From assembly GCA_964628285.1 (NCBI GenBank), contig CAZVNP010000016.1:1-56264 (forward strand): a stretch of DNA of 56,264 nt, in the 5' to 3' direction. Position numbers and translations under genes: made by a program. Shown here in pieces: positions 34,312 to 42,332 of this stretch. The notes beneath the pieces were generated by a model. It saw nothing but the letters and a program-made list of their open reading frames with translations, had not been told where the DNA came from and ran no database searches. The stretch comes from JAPLDP01 sp964628285. GTDB lineage: Bacteria > Bacteroidota > Bacteroidia > Bacteroidales > JAGONC01. Within the stretch, counting starts at the first letter, position 1. Each line of letters begins with the position of its first letter.

Positions 34312-35544
34312 TTACAAATTTCCCCCAACCATCTGATAAAGCTCCTCCAACTTCCTCCTAACCATCTCTTTCCCGAAATTCGCCACCGCATATGCCCTGA
34401 TCTTCTCTCTGTTATAGTCAATGTAATGATCAAGCATCCATTTAACGGCTTCCAGCATATCCTCTTCATCGCCCGGTTTCACCAGGATACCTCTCTCGTT
34501 GCTCATGGCTTCCGTTATCCCGCCCACGGCCGTTGCCACCACGGGCAATCCGCAGGCGAAAGCCTCCCTGATGACTACCGAGAAGGTCTCATACCGGCTG
34601 AAAAGGATCATGAAAGCGGATGAACGGATAGCCTCAACCAGGACTTCCCCTTCCAGAAGACCCGTAAAACGTACCATATTATCCAATCCCAACTGCTCGG
34701 CCAGACGCATCATCCGTTCCCTGTCGGTACCATCACCTACCATATGGCATTCCCAGTCTTGCCGCTCAATGGACAGCCTTTTCAGAACGTTCAAGGTACC
34801 GGTGATGTTCTTGGATTGGTCCTCGAAACACGACACGTGAACAAACTTTATCTTACGGTCCATGTGACGGTCTGCTTGGGTTGTATTTATCACTGACGGT
34901 ACAAACCGGTCCGTATCGACCACATTCGGTAATATCATATAATGTTTATTTTTGAGCCCACGTGATTGCATGGCTTGTTTTAAATTCTCCGCCGGGGTGG
35001 TAACAGCACAGGCGCATCTGACAACCAACCGGGTCATCACCTTCCTGATGACACCGTGATAGGCATTCACTTCAGGCAGGTAACGTGACCAGTGTTCAGT
35101 AATTACGTAAGGGATGCCATGCATGACATGGAACCATAAGGCGATCACTCCCGGCCGGGTGAGCACATGCACGTGAATGATATCCGGCCGGTCATGAAGC
35201 TGCTTTATTATATGATAACCTTTGGCGATAGCCCTTATAAACAGCCAGGGAGCAACGATCTTACCCAAAAACTCAAAACGGGGTGCATGATAATACAGCC
35301 TGACCGTCAGAACACCATTGTTATCGTCTGTCTCTATATCGAATTTTTTTCGATGACTTTCCTCAACTGTCCCGGGACTTATGGCGTGAACATATAATAC
35401 GGACACCCTGCTAATTGTGGCGGTCACTTCGGCATGATGTCTCACGAAAAGACCCCACATCGGGTCATAGCGGTTAGGATACCATCGTGGCAGATATAAG
35501 ATATGACCAGGAATGCGTGTCGATGAGCGGGTATCCCGTGACAT
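34312..35544 (-). CDS. Family 4 glycosyltransferase
   Basis: A GT-B fold enzyme. I start it at the Met of MSRDTRSSTRIPGHILYLPR (35544); 45 more residues of an in-frame extension to 35679 look like a spurious hydrophobic leader. The N-terminal domain has ILYLPRWYPNRYDPMWGLFVRHH and the C-terminal nucleotide-sugar domain has RYETFSVVIREAFACGLPVVA, with the E-x7-E motif at the end. GT4 enzymes are retaining transferases using nucleotide or polyprenyl-linked donors. It heads a minus-strand operon with the formyltransferase fusion, flippase and TPR genes. The specific donor and acceptor are not readable. Confidence 0.9.
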   Translation of the reverse strand: MSRDTRSSTRIPGHILYLPRWYPNRYDPMWGLFVRHHAEVTATISRVSVLYVHAISPGTVEESHRKKFDIETDDNNGVLTVRLYYHAPRFEFLGKIVAPWLFIRAIAKGYHIIKQLHDRPDIIHVHVLTRPGVIALWFHVMHGIPYVITEHWSRYLPEVNAYHGVIRKVMTRLVVRCACAVTTPAENLKQAMQSRGLKNKHYMILPNVVDTDRFVPSVINTTQADRHMDRKIKFVHVSCFEDQSKNITGTLNVLKRLSIERQDWECHMVGDGTDRERMMRLAEQLGLDNMVRFTGLLEGEVLVEAIRSSAFMILFSRYETFSVVIREAFACGLPVVATAVGGITEAMSNERGILVKPGDEEDMLEAVKWMLDHYIDYNREKIRAYAVANFGKEMVRRKLEELYQMVGGNL

Positions 35545-35819
35545 GACCCAAACAATTGAAGGTTTTATGTTAAAAAATTCAAAAACAGTATGCCAGGCAA
35601 AGGTAAAATAAAGAAACAATGGCAGGATCAAATGTAAGAAGATGATCAGGTTAAAATGATTATTATGCCATTGCACCACTCCCCAAAACCTCCGAATCGT
35701 AAAGGTCTTTTACATGCAATCCCGGTCCGACATACAAATAGGTAAGAGTGAGGATATTATCCTGCAGAACCCGATTTCGCCCCACTTCCGGCGGATCTCA
35801 TCGGGACTCCGTCGCGGCG

Positions 35820-35887
35820 GAGCTCTGTCTGCGGCATTGCTTCGCCTGTAAACCTGAAGACCTGTAGACTTGAAGACCTGAAGACTT
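35820..35887. repeat. Short imperfect tandem repeat upstream of GT4 / after the Crp/Fnr gene
   Basis: The stretch 35851-35887 repeats the words CCTGAAGAC and CTTGAAGAC about every 10-11 bp, ending at the stop codon of the Crp/Fnr gene. A GC-rich GCGGCGGAGC segment precedes it. The 208-bp interval (35680-35887) holds no gene. Confidence 0.5.
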
Positions 35888-36580
35888 TTACCCGTTCTCC
35901 CTGATCGTCTCCAGCCGCTCCCTGTTCAACAGTTCACAGTTGTTACCTTTCAGGCGGACGAGATTATCGGCCTCAAATTCATTTAAAATCTTGTAGAAGC
36001 TTTCTTTGGAGATGCCCGCCATTTCAGCTAATTCCAACTTGGAAAGATTGACGGTGAAGGCATTGCTTTCGAAAACATTTTTAGCCAGATAGAGGAAGGC
36101 ATCAGCAACACGACCCCTCGCATTTCTTTGATTCAGGGTGATGAGCTTCTCATAAGCCTGCGACAGGTGCAAATGTGACTGTGTCAGAAAAGTTTCCGTG
36201 AACTGAGGATTTTTATTTATGATGGAACGAATAGCCTCTCTGTCGATATAACATACATCTGAATTTTCAATAGCTGTCAATGAGAAATGATAAGTATTGT
36301 TCACATATAAGCCCGGGCCTACAAACAATTCATTTGGTTTCAGAAGCCTCAGAATAATATCGCTGCCATCGATACCCGTCAGATGTATCTTGGCAAGTCC
36401 GCTGATGAGGTATTTAACATGGTTGAAAGGAGCTCCCTGTTTCAGAATGGTTTCCCCACGCCGGAACTGAACGATATGCATATGCTGCTTTATATATTCC
36501 TGCTCCTCATCAATCAGAAGATCAAATATCTGAGGCCATTGATGACCTTGATTTACATTTTTAATGTCATGGTTTTTCAT
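35888..36580 (-). CDS. Crp/Fnr-family transcriptional regulator
   Basis: A 230-aa regulator. Residues about 35-145 form a cyclic-nucleotide-binding-like beta-roll (FRRGETILKQGAPFNHVKYLISGLAKIHLTG), and residues about 160-225 a winged-helix Crp DNA-binding domain (LSKLELAEMAGISKESFYKILNEFE). No cluster of N-terminal cysteines is visible, so it is not a typical FNR oxygen sensor. The effector cannot be read. A candidate binding site (36627-36640) and an imperfect inverted repeat (36671-36700) lie upstream and could be for autoregulation. It stands alone between the glycan operon and the nickel operon, all on the minus strand. Confidence 0.9.
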   Translation of the reverse strand: MKNHDIKNVNQGHQWPQIFDLLIDEEQEYIKQHMHIVQFRRGETILKQGAPFNHVKYLISGLAKIHLTGIDGSDIILRLLKPNELFVGPGLYVNNTYHFSLTAIENSDVCYIDREAIRSIINKNPQFTETFLTQSHLHLSQAYEKLITLNQRNARGRVADAFLYLAKNVFESNAFTVNLSKLELAEMAGISKESFYKILNEFEADNLVRLKGNNCELLNRERLETIRENG

Positions 36581-36626
36581 TTTATCAGTTATTTGAGAAT
36601 AAAATCAATCTCTTAAATTGAGATGG

Positions 36627-36640
36627 TTGATTATCATCAT
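36627..36640 (-). promoter_or_regulatory. Candidate Crp/Fnr operator upstream of the crp/fnr gene
   Basis: TTGATTATCATCAT differs from the FNR-type consensus TTGAT-N4-ATCAA by one base. It ends 47 bp before the regulator's start codon. Target recognition is inferred from position and pattern only. Confidence 0.35.
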
Positions 36641-36670
36641 GTAATGAGAAACATAAACGACGACATTTAT

Positions 36671-36700
36671 TTGAGCAAAATTAGAATGAATTTTACTCAA
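36671..36700. promoter_or_regulatory. 12-bp imperfect inverted repeat between nickel and crp/fnr genes
   Basis: TTGAGCAAAATT (36671-36682) and AATTTTACTCAA (36689-36700) match in 11 of 12 positions around a 6-bp spacer. On the minus strand a TAATTTTG -7 box (36683-36676) lies inside. It may be an operator of the regulator's promoter or, less likely, a weak end-of-operon structure. Confidence 0.4.
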
Positions 36701-36780
36701 TCCATAAAGTATTATTATAAAAAATCTTGGTTGGATTACTCATTATTTTGTGGTGATATGGCACATGATATCATGAAAGC

Positions 36781-37590
36781 TCAATGTTCATGAAAAATAT
36801 AATGTGAATGAAAATGACTGTGTGTCTTTTCACCATGCTTGTGCATATGTTCATGGATGAGGTTGACGCTTACCAGGAAAGCCTTATCTGTAAGGATGTC
36901 GTGTGCCGTGCCGGTTTTTTGTATGCGGTGATCAGCGCCCAACACCGCCATGCGGGGTTGCAAATGATCGATCAGATCAAGATGATGTGTGGCAAAAACA
37001 ATGGTCTTACCGGCACGGTTCAGTTCCAGTAACAGTTCGGTAAAGAACGTCTGTGTCTTCGGATCAAGATCTGACAGGGGTTCGTCAATCAGGAGTATAT
37101 CCGGATTAAGAGTGAGAACAGCAGCGATAGCCACCCTTTTCTTTTCACCACCTGATAGCATATATACAGGTCTGTCTTTCAGTTCTTCAATACCCAGGGC
37201 CTCAAGCATGGCTTCACCTCTCTCGACAGCCTTTTCTTGCGGCATATTCATTTGCAATGGTCCGAAAAGAAGCTCATCAAAAACGGTGGGACAAAAAAGC
37301 TGAACATCGGGATTTTGAAAGATGTAACCCATTGACTGCCGCAAATGGGTATTAAAAACCTTATCCTCCAGTGAGGCTTTTGTCAGCGGAGTGCCGTTGA
37401 AAGCCACATGGCCTGATTCAGGTAATATCAATCCGTTAATGATGTTCAACAATGTCGACTTACCGCTGCCGTTCTGCCCCATAATGCAGAAGATCTCACC
37501 CTTGTTCACCTGAAGGTTGATATCGTTGAGGGCCAATACCTTACTGTAATAACGATAGCTGACATTCTCCAATGCAATGACGTTATTCAT
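36781..37590 (-). CDS. cbiO: Nickel/cobalt ECF-type transporter ATPase (CbiO/NikO)
   Basis: A 269-aa ABC ATPase with Walker A GQNGSGKST (residues 38-46), signature LSGGEKKRVAIA, Walker B ILLIDEPLSDLD and a His in the switch (ATHHLDL). It energises the CbiM-CbiN-CbiQ transporter. The last 24 residues are unusual: HEHMHKHGEKTHSHFHSHYI plus FHEH, with 10 histidines, a likely metal-storage or sensing tail. The preceding cbiQ overlaps its start by 4 bp. With nikR at the head of the operon the metal is nickel rather than cobalt. Confidence 0.95.
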   Translation of the reverse strand: MNNVIALENVSYRYYSKVLALNDINLQVNKGEIFCIMGQNGSGKSTLLNIINGLILPESGHVAFNGTPLTKASLEDKVFNTHLRQSMGYIFQNPDVQLFCPTVFDELLFGPLQMNMPQEKAVERGEAMLEALGIEELKDRPVYMLSGGEKKRVAIAAVLTLNPDILLIDEPLSDLDPKTQTFFTELLLELNRAGKTIVFATHHLDLIDHLQPRMAVLGADHRIQKTGTAHDILTDKAFLVSVNLIHEHMHKHGEKTHSHFHSHYIFHEH

Positions 37591-38525
37591 GCCATGGATT
37601 GAATTAAAATGACACCGATACCAAAAAAAACCACCACTGCCAATGCCACCACATCGCGTAATCCAGGTCTCCTGTTATCGATCATGTTAATTTTGCCGTC
37701 ATAACCCCTTGATATCATGCCGTGATATGACATCTCGTAAAGGGTCTGTGACCTTTTAAAAATGAAGAAAAACCGGCTGCCGGTCAGTTCCCTGGCCGCC
37801 TTGCCCGGTACACGCTGTATGAGTCGTGATTTCATAGCCCGGTAGGTGTCACCGACAGTTTCGGATAAGATCAGGATGTATTTGTATGCCAGAGAAACAG
37901 TCATGAGCAAGGTCACGGGCACCAGAAAAATCCTGAAGGCTTTTAACAGTCCCGGGAAAGAGGTGCTGTATACAACCACCAGGGTCAATGAAACCGAATT
38001 GAGCACCCGCAACAGAAGAAGGGCTGCAACGCGGCTTCCCTCCACGGTTATTCCAATATGCTGCGGTATGTGATAAATCCAGAATTGATGTGGCTGTTTA
38101 AATGATATCAGGTGGATAATGACATGGCCAGGGGTGATGACATTCAAGGTGGCAGGTAAAAACACCAGAAACCCGAAAAGAAGTACGACCAGCAGTATCT
38201 TACGGTATACCTGAATGATGTTAATCCGTGCCAGTGAATAAAGTATAAAAATGAAAAGCGTCACCGACAGTTGTGACGGCAAGCTGTTAACGATGCTGAT
38301 GATGACGATAAGATAAATGAAAGAAATAACCTTTATGCAGGGATTCATTTTCCCGATAAACGTGTTCTTCGAGCTGTTATCAGCCTGCAGGCGAATCGAT
38401 CGGACAATATCGGCGGCGTGGCGCAGGGTCACATCGATAAAGGCCGGCCGCCGCTGTCCTCTCCGGCCTGTCGGTATGGTCCTCGCTTCAGGATTTAGCA
38501 AAAAAGAAGGGATATCATTTTCCAT
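37587..38525 (-). CDS. cbiQ: Nickel/cobalt transporter transmembrane protein (CbiQ/NikQ)
   Basis: A 312-aa protein with about five membrane helices in the first 240 residues and the coupling motif region GDTYRAMKSRLIQRV (about 235) that docks to the ATPase in ECF transporters. The N-terminus (residues 1-65) has the soluble extension ending IRLQADNSSKNTFIGKMNP. It is the scaffold T component between the substrate-binding CbiM and the ATPase. It overlaps cbiO by 4 bp and cbiN by 11 bp, indicating translational coupling. Confidence 0.93.
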   Translation of the reverse strand: MENDIPSFLLNPEARTIPTGRRGQRRPAFIDVTLRHAADIVRSIRLQADNSSKNTFIGKMNPCIKVISFIYLIVIISIVNSLPSQLSVTLFIFILYSLARINIIQVYRKILLVVLLFGFLVFLPATLNVITPGHVIIHLISFKQPHQFWIYHIPQHIGITVEGSRVAALLLLRVLNSVSLTLVVVYSTSFPGLLKAFRIFLVPVTLLMTVSLAYKYILILSETVGDTYRAMKSRLIQRVPGKAARELTGSRFFFIFKRSQTLYEMSYHGMISRGYDGKINMIDNRRPGLRDVVALAVVVFFGIGVILIQSMA

Positions 38526-38850
38526 TTCTGATGATCATTTTTGACACGATATAAGCCACAATCAAAGCCAGTGCTGCTCCTATCACACCCGATATCAGGT
38601 ACTGGAACGACTGTCTGACGATGGATGTGTCGTGGCCACCGGTTGTATAACCGGCGAGGGGTGCTTTCCATATGCCTTCGTATTTGGCCAGCCCCTGTGG
38701 AACATAACCGATGAGTTTAGCGACGGTCCTTGCCGACCACTCACCCCAGGCATCACCCGCATCTACAAATATGGGCAGCAGAATACCCACAGGGGTAAGC
38801 AGTACCAGAGCCACTAAGGTGATGATAATCCTTTTCAGCAGTTTATTCAT
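38515..38850 (-). CDS. cbiN: CbiN/PDGLE-type small nickel transport subunit
   Basis: I start at the Met of MNKLLKRIIITL (38850); the upstream in-frame ATG at 38874 would overlap cbiM by 32 bp. Two hydrophobic segments (about residues 5-25 and 85-108) flank a periplasmic loop with GDAWGEWSARTVAKLIGYVP and FKA-like KAPLAGYT. This is the PDGLE/CbiN-like companion of CbiM. It is needed for metal loading into the S component in related systems. It overlaps cbiM by 8 bp and cbiQ by 11 bp. Confidence 0.85.
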   Translation of the reverse strand: MNKLLKRIIITLVALVLLTPVGILLPIFVDAGDAWGEWSARTVAKLIGYVPQGLAKYEGIWKAPLAGYTTGGHDTSIVRQSFQYLISGVIGAALALIVAYIVSKMIIRNGK

Positions 38851-39535
38851 GGGCTCCTCCCCGGTTAATGGCATAGATCATCTGTGATTCGCTTCTATAG
38901 AAATAATACATGACCAGGGCAGTCACCAGTCCTTCTATGATGCCGAAAAGAACAAGATGCCCGAGTGCCATTGCCGGCACGGCAATGCTCAGATCATAGG
39001 GCGCATAAAGGGCCCGGCCATCAGGGCCTGTTGCGATGAGCGGTTGAATGCCCAGTTCAAAACCTGTAAGGATAGCGGTTAGCACAAGGCTCAGATATCC
39101 GGCTATAAATGAAGCCACCACCACCCTGCTTTTCTTCAGTGAATGTCCGTTTAGGAGTCTGAAAATAAAATAGGCCACAAAAGGCATAAAAATGGCCATA
39201 TTGAAAGCATTGGCCCCAAGGGCCGTTATGCCGCCGTCACCAAAGACCAGAGCCTGTATGATCAGGGCCACCGAAACGGCCAGAGAGGCTGCCCAGGGCC
39301 CCAGGATGATGGCGATAAGCGCCGCCCCCACGGCATGACCTGTCGTACCTCCCGGAATGGGAAGATTCAGCATCATGATAATGAATGAAAAAGCCGCCGC
39401 CATACCGATGTACGGGATACTCCGCTTCGAAACCTCCTTTCTCACTTTCCCTACCGCCACTGCCTCAATGGCCAGGAAAGCACCGTAAAGCGGTACATAG
39501 GTCTGCGGACTTAAATAACCATCCGGGATATGCAT
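38843..39535 (-). CDS. cbiM: Nickel/cobalt-binding transporter component (CbiM/NikM)
   Basis: A 230-aa membrane protein with six to seven hydrophobic segments and the N-terminal signature MHIPDGYLSP. In the structure of NikM the metal is held by Met1, His2 and His67, and here M1, H2 and H67 (TTGHAVG) are all present. It is the substrate-binding component of the ECF-type transporter. The gene follows nikR by 25 bp and overlaps cbiN by 8 bp, so the five genes are one operon. Confidence 0.96.
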   Translation of the reverse strand: MHIPDGYLSPQTYVPLYGAFLAIEAVAVGKVRKEVSKRSIPYIGMAAAFSFIIMMLNLPIPGGTTGHAVGAALIAIILGPWAASLAVSVALIIQALVFGDGGITALGANAFNMAIFMPFVAYFIFRLLNGHSLKKSRVVVASFIAGYLSLVLTAILTGFELGIQPLIATGPDGRALYAPYDLSIAVPAMALGHLVLFGIIEGLVTALVMYYFYRSESQMIYAINRGGAHE

Positions 39536-39560
39536 AGTGATTTATTTTGAAATGATGCCG

Positions 39561-39962
39561 TTAGTCTAAAGCAGTCATAACCAGCTTCCCGTGCCGGATA
39601 CCCTTGGTGGCGATGATTTTATCCGAAAGCAATCTCAGTTGTTGCGCATCACCCTTAACGGCAATGGTTTCCAAACAGAGATCATGGGCCAGGTGGACAT
39701 GCTGGGTCGACAGGATGAGATGGTGATAATCGTGCTGTACACGCATGAGCGTGTTGTTGAGATCGCGCTTGTGATGATCATACACGATGACGATTGAACC
39801 CGCTACAATGGCATTCTGATTCCACTTTTCCTCAACCATGTTGCTTTTGATCAAGTGACGAATGGCCTGTGAACGATTGGGAAAATGATGCCTGATGACC
39901 AATTGGTCTAAGGCTGTCAGAAGGTTTTCATCCAGCGACACGCCGAACCGTTTTATCTGCAT
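39561..39962 (-). CDS. nikR: Nickel-responsive regulator NikR
   Basis: From the Met of MQIKRFGVSLDENLL the protein is 133 residues, the same length as E. coli NikR. The N-terminal ribbon-helix-helix domain (1-45) binds DNA. The C-terminal ACT-like domain carries the nickel site: H77, H88, H90 and C96 correspond exactly, one residue shifted, to the E. coli ligands H76, H87, H89 and C95. An in-frame ATG at 40019 is excluded by a promoter/operator at 39972-40019. It should repress its own operon (nikR-cbiMNQO) when nickel is sufficient. The first gene of the operon, 25 bp before cbiM. Confidence 0.96.
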   Translation of the reverse strand: MQIKRFGVSLDENLLTALDQLVIRHHFPNRSQAIRHLIKSNMVEEKWNQNAIVAGSIVIVYDHHKRDLNNTLMRVQHDYHHLILSTQHVHLAHDLCLETIAVKGDAQQLRLLSDKIIATKGIRHGKLVMTALD

Positions 39963-39963
39963 A

Positions 39964-40019
39964 GTGTTACTTTTTTGTAAAATCGTGTTACAAAAATAGT
40001 AATTCGCAGATAAAAACAA
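39964..40019 (-). promoter_or_regulatory. nikR promoter with palindromic operator
   Basis: TTTTTGTAA (39972-39980) and TTACAAAAA (39988-39996) are a perfect 9-bp inverted repeat with a 7-bp spacer, 10 bp from the nikR ATG. On the minus strand TATTTTTG (39998-39991), a -7 box, lies in one arm, and TTG (40019-40017) is 18 bp upstream. In addition GTGTTAC occurs as direct repeats at 39964-39970 and 39985-39991, 21 bp apart (two helical turns). The layout suggests NikR represses by covering the promoter (inference). Confidence 0.6.
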
Positions 40020-40087
40020 CTATCATGTAATAAATTAAAAAGTTGCGGGTTGCGGGTTGCAAGTTACGGATTACCAGAAAAGTTCCG

Positions 40088-40142
40088 GACTGCCGACTGC
40101 CGACTGCCGACTGCCGACTGACGACTGACGACTGACGACTGT
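40088..40142. repeat. 7-bp tandem repeat (GACTGCC/GACTGAC)
   Basis: Four tandem GACTGCC units (40088-40115) are followed by three GACTGAC units and a partial one (40116-40142). The array ends directly at the stop codon of the FadL-type gene (40144). A second short word array, GCGGGTTGCGGGTTGC, lies nearby at about 40044-40060. Such arrays between genes are common in Bacteroidota and have no known function. Confidence 0.8.
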
Positions 40143-40143
40143 C

Positions 40144-41736
40144 CTACTTCCCCAGCCTGAAATCCACCCCAATGGAATAGGCGGAGTTAGACCTGGAATA
40201 GGTTTCCGTCACAGGTATGTATTCTGATCCGAGAAAATGACCATATGTCTTATCACTGTCATAATAAGTAACGAAGAGAGCGCCAATATTGATGGCCACT
40301 CTTGGGGAAACCTGCCAGGCACCACCGAAACCGAAAGCTGTTGAGGTCAGGCTGTTGCTGAGATCGGTCTGATAAGACTGGTCGACTCCTGTCCGCGAAT
40401 AAAGGTAACCGGCACTCACCAGTATTTTTTTCGTGATATTATATTCTAATCCGCCCGAAATTTCATAATAATTCTTGCCGATGACATCTTTGTTACTGAT
40501 AAAATTACCGAGAGTGTCTGTTCTTCCATAGTTGGCACCTCTGTCGAAGTAATAATTAAAATCAAGGTATCCTCTGAGTTTAGGTATAAAGGGATAAGTA
40601 GCGCCTATAGCAAGCAATGCCGGCATGTCACTGCGTATTTTCTCACCGTCGGGGAATTCACCTGTTCCGTCCACAAGGGTGTGGTTCTTGAGCTCTATCT
40701 TCGTAAGAAATTCATACCTCAGGCCGATGTTCAGCTTTTCACACAATGTCAGGTTAACGCCGATCACTGGTGTGACACCTGTGCCTTTCTGTGTGACGTC
40801 GACCTCTTTATCGCCTGTGGCTTCGGCATTGGCTGTCATAGCTGCCGCCGATTCGGTGGCGCTCTGGGCGGCGAGGGAATAAGCCCCGGCAGCCTGGTAA
40901 TTGGTGAAACCTGTAGGGTCTATGCCTAATTGCTCAAGACCCTGGATAAGGGTCGGATCAGTCAGCGGATCATTAGGATTAATCTCACCTTGCTGAATGG
41001 CATCATTGATGGCATTAGCAGTTGCGGTGGCGAAGGTCGCTACATCGGTATATTGTGTGGCCGCACCGGTAAAAAAGGCATCGGCACGCAGGAACTGGCC
41101 ACTGTAATCAATCATGATGTCCCTGATATGACCTTTATAGGTATTTTTCACAGTGACGTAACGTGCCCCGGCAAACACCGACACTTCGGGGATGATCTCA
41201 TAGGACAGACCCAGCTGGTAAGCGAAATACACCGAGGTACCCTTGAAATAAATGTCGGTGCTGTAATCAGTCACAGGGAGACCTGATGATGACATACTGG
41301 GCACCAGATCGGAAATGTCCATCTCAAAGGAGGGTAAACCTTTGTCATACTCGGCACCGCCACCACCCCCGACAGGGTTGAAACCGAAGGAAACAGCAAA
41401 CTTGTCGAAGCGGTAAGCGGCATAAATGCCGGGGAAAATGGGGGCCGTCACTTCGCCGCTGTATTTGGCGTCAGGCGCATGGTGCAGAAAAGGATAGTTA
41501 CTGACCACGCCGTTGGTCTGAAAAATAGTCTGGTTATTAAAAGAGAAATTAAAACCTTTATCCAGTTTTGTCAGCCCGGCAGGATTATAATATACCCCGT
41601 CAATGCCAAGGGCACCATTACGTGCCAACAGTCTGACATAGGCTGCGCTCTGGTTCGAATTGGTCACTATGCCGCCCGCCATCACATGAATGGAAAGGAT
41701 AGCTGCGACAACCGTAAAGAGTAATGATTTTTTCAT
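40144..41736 (-). CDS. OmpP1/FadL/TodX-family outer membrane transporter
   Basis: A 530-aa protein with signal peptide (cut after HVMAG). It shows the family's N-terminal pattern (AYVRLLARNGALGIDGVYYNPAG) and FNFSFNNQTIFQT, followed by barrel strands and a C-terminal YSIGVDFRLGK ending in the barrel's last strand. Residues about 230-310 contain an Ala-rich, Asn/Gln-containing insertion (ATANAINDAIQQGEINPND) longer than in FadL itself (E. coli FadL is about 446 aa). FadL proteins carry hydrophobic molecules across the outer membrane; the substrate here is unknown. A TTG-N19-TTAATTTG promoter-like pair (41818 to 41789) is 53-80 bp upstream. Confidence 0.9.
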   Translation of the reverse strand: MKKSLLFTVVAAILSIHVMAGGIVTNSNQSAAYVRLLARNGALGIDGVYYNPAGLTKLDKGFNFSFNNQTIFQTNGVVSNYPFLHHAPDAKYSGEVTAPIFPGIYAAYRFDKFAVSFGFNPVGGGGGAEYDKGLPSFEMDISDLVPSMSSSGLPVTDYSTDIYFKGTSVYFAYQLGLSYEIIPEVSVFAGARYVTVKNTYKGHIRDIMIDYSGQFLRADAFFTGAATQYTDVATFATATANAINDAIQQGEINPNDPLTDPTLIQGLEQLGIDPTGFTNYQAAGAYSLAAQSATESAAAMTANAEATGDKEVDVTQKGTGVTPVIGVNLTLCEKLNIGLRYEFLTKIELKNHTLVDGTGEFPDGEKIRSDMPALLAIGATYPFIPKLRGYLDFNYYFDRGANYGRTDTLGNFISNKDVIGKNYYEISGGLEYNITKKILVSAGYLYSRTGVDQSYQTDLSNSLTSTAFGFGGAWQVSPRVAINIGALFVTYYDSDKTYGHFLGSEYIPVTETYSRSNSAYSIGVDFRLGK

Positions 41737-41922
41737 ACGCTAAATTTTAATGATACATTTTAACTTTCCTTTGATGGAAATTAGCCGGCAAATTAAGATG
41801 AAAATATATGATATGCAAATTTCACGTGATAAAGCTATTCGGCGATGACCCGATGAAACCATATCCTATGTCCTAAAATACTATATTTGTCTTTGAAAGT
41901 GACACTTTAAAACCAGTACATC

Positions 41923-42307
41923 ATGACAAATCTCCGGAGCTTCTCCCTGATGGTGTTTATGGGTCTTTGCCATCATGAATCCGTTAGCCAATGCACCCAT
42001 TTTTTATCAGTCTCACCGAAGGCATCGCCACCTCCCCCTGGCAATTCCTTTACCGGCAGGTCACGGAACCATTGTGACAGCCATGAATTACATGACGAAT
42101 GCAAATTACATCAACGTTATCATTACTATTGCTATTTTTGCCCTGATGATTCTTCTGACATATTTTGCTTTCATATACAGTGAGTATCTGGTAAAAATGA
42201 TCGGTAAGAAGCACATTATCGTTATCAGCAAGATCATGGGCATCATCCTGGGAATAATAGGAGTTAATATGTTGATACAGGGGATCAAGTTAGCTTTTAA
42301 AATATGA
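41923..42307 (+). pseudogene. Broken marC-family membrane protein
   Basis: The remnant runs through three frames. From 41923 the frame reads MTNLRSFSLMVFMGL. In a second frame NPLANAPIF follows (41978), in a third ISLTEG (42006-42023), and then the second frame again gives LAIPLPAGHGTIVTAMNYM and the two terminal membrane helices to the stop at 42307. Together these are the conserved start and end of MarC (usual length about 200 aa), with about 80 residues missing between ISLTEG and LAIPLPAG. At least two frame changes and an internal deletion make it non-functional. An ATG at 41975 could still express a 110-aa membrane peptide. Confidence 0.8.
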
Positions 42308-42332
42308 CGGTTAAAAATTATTCACATAAACA

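Noticed and set aside
34146..34469. 107-codon minus-strand ORF crossing the GT4/fusion boundary
   Set aside because: Its translation is mostly the intergenic repeat read as protein (GLQVANYGLQ... style) and overlaps two real genes.
35888..36580. Oxygen-sensing FNR
   Set aside because: No N-terminal cysteine cluster for an iron-sulfur centre is visible.
40021..40142. CRISPR-like array
   Set aside because: The repeats are 7 bp and contiguous, with no spacers and no cas genes in the window.
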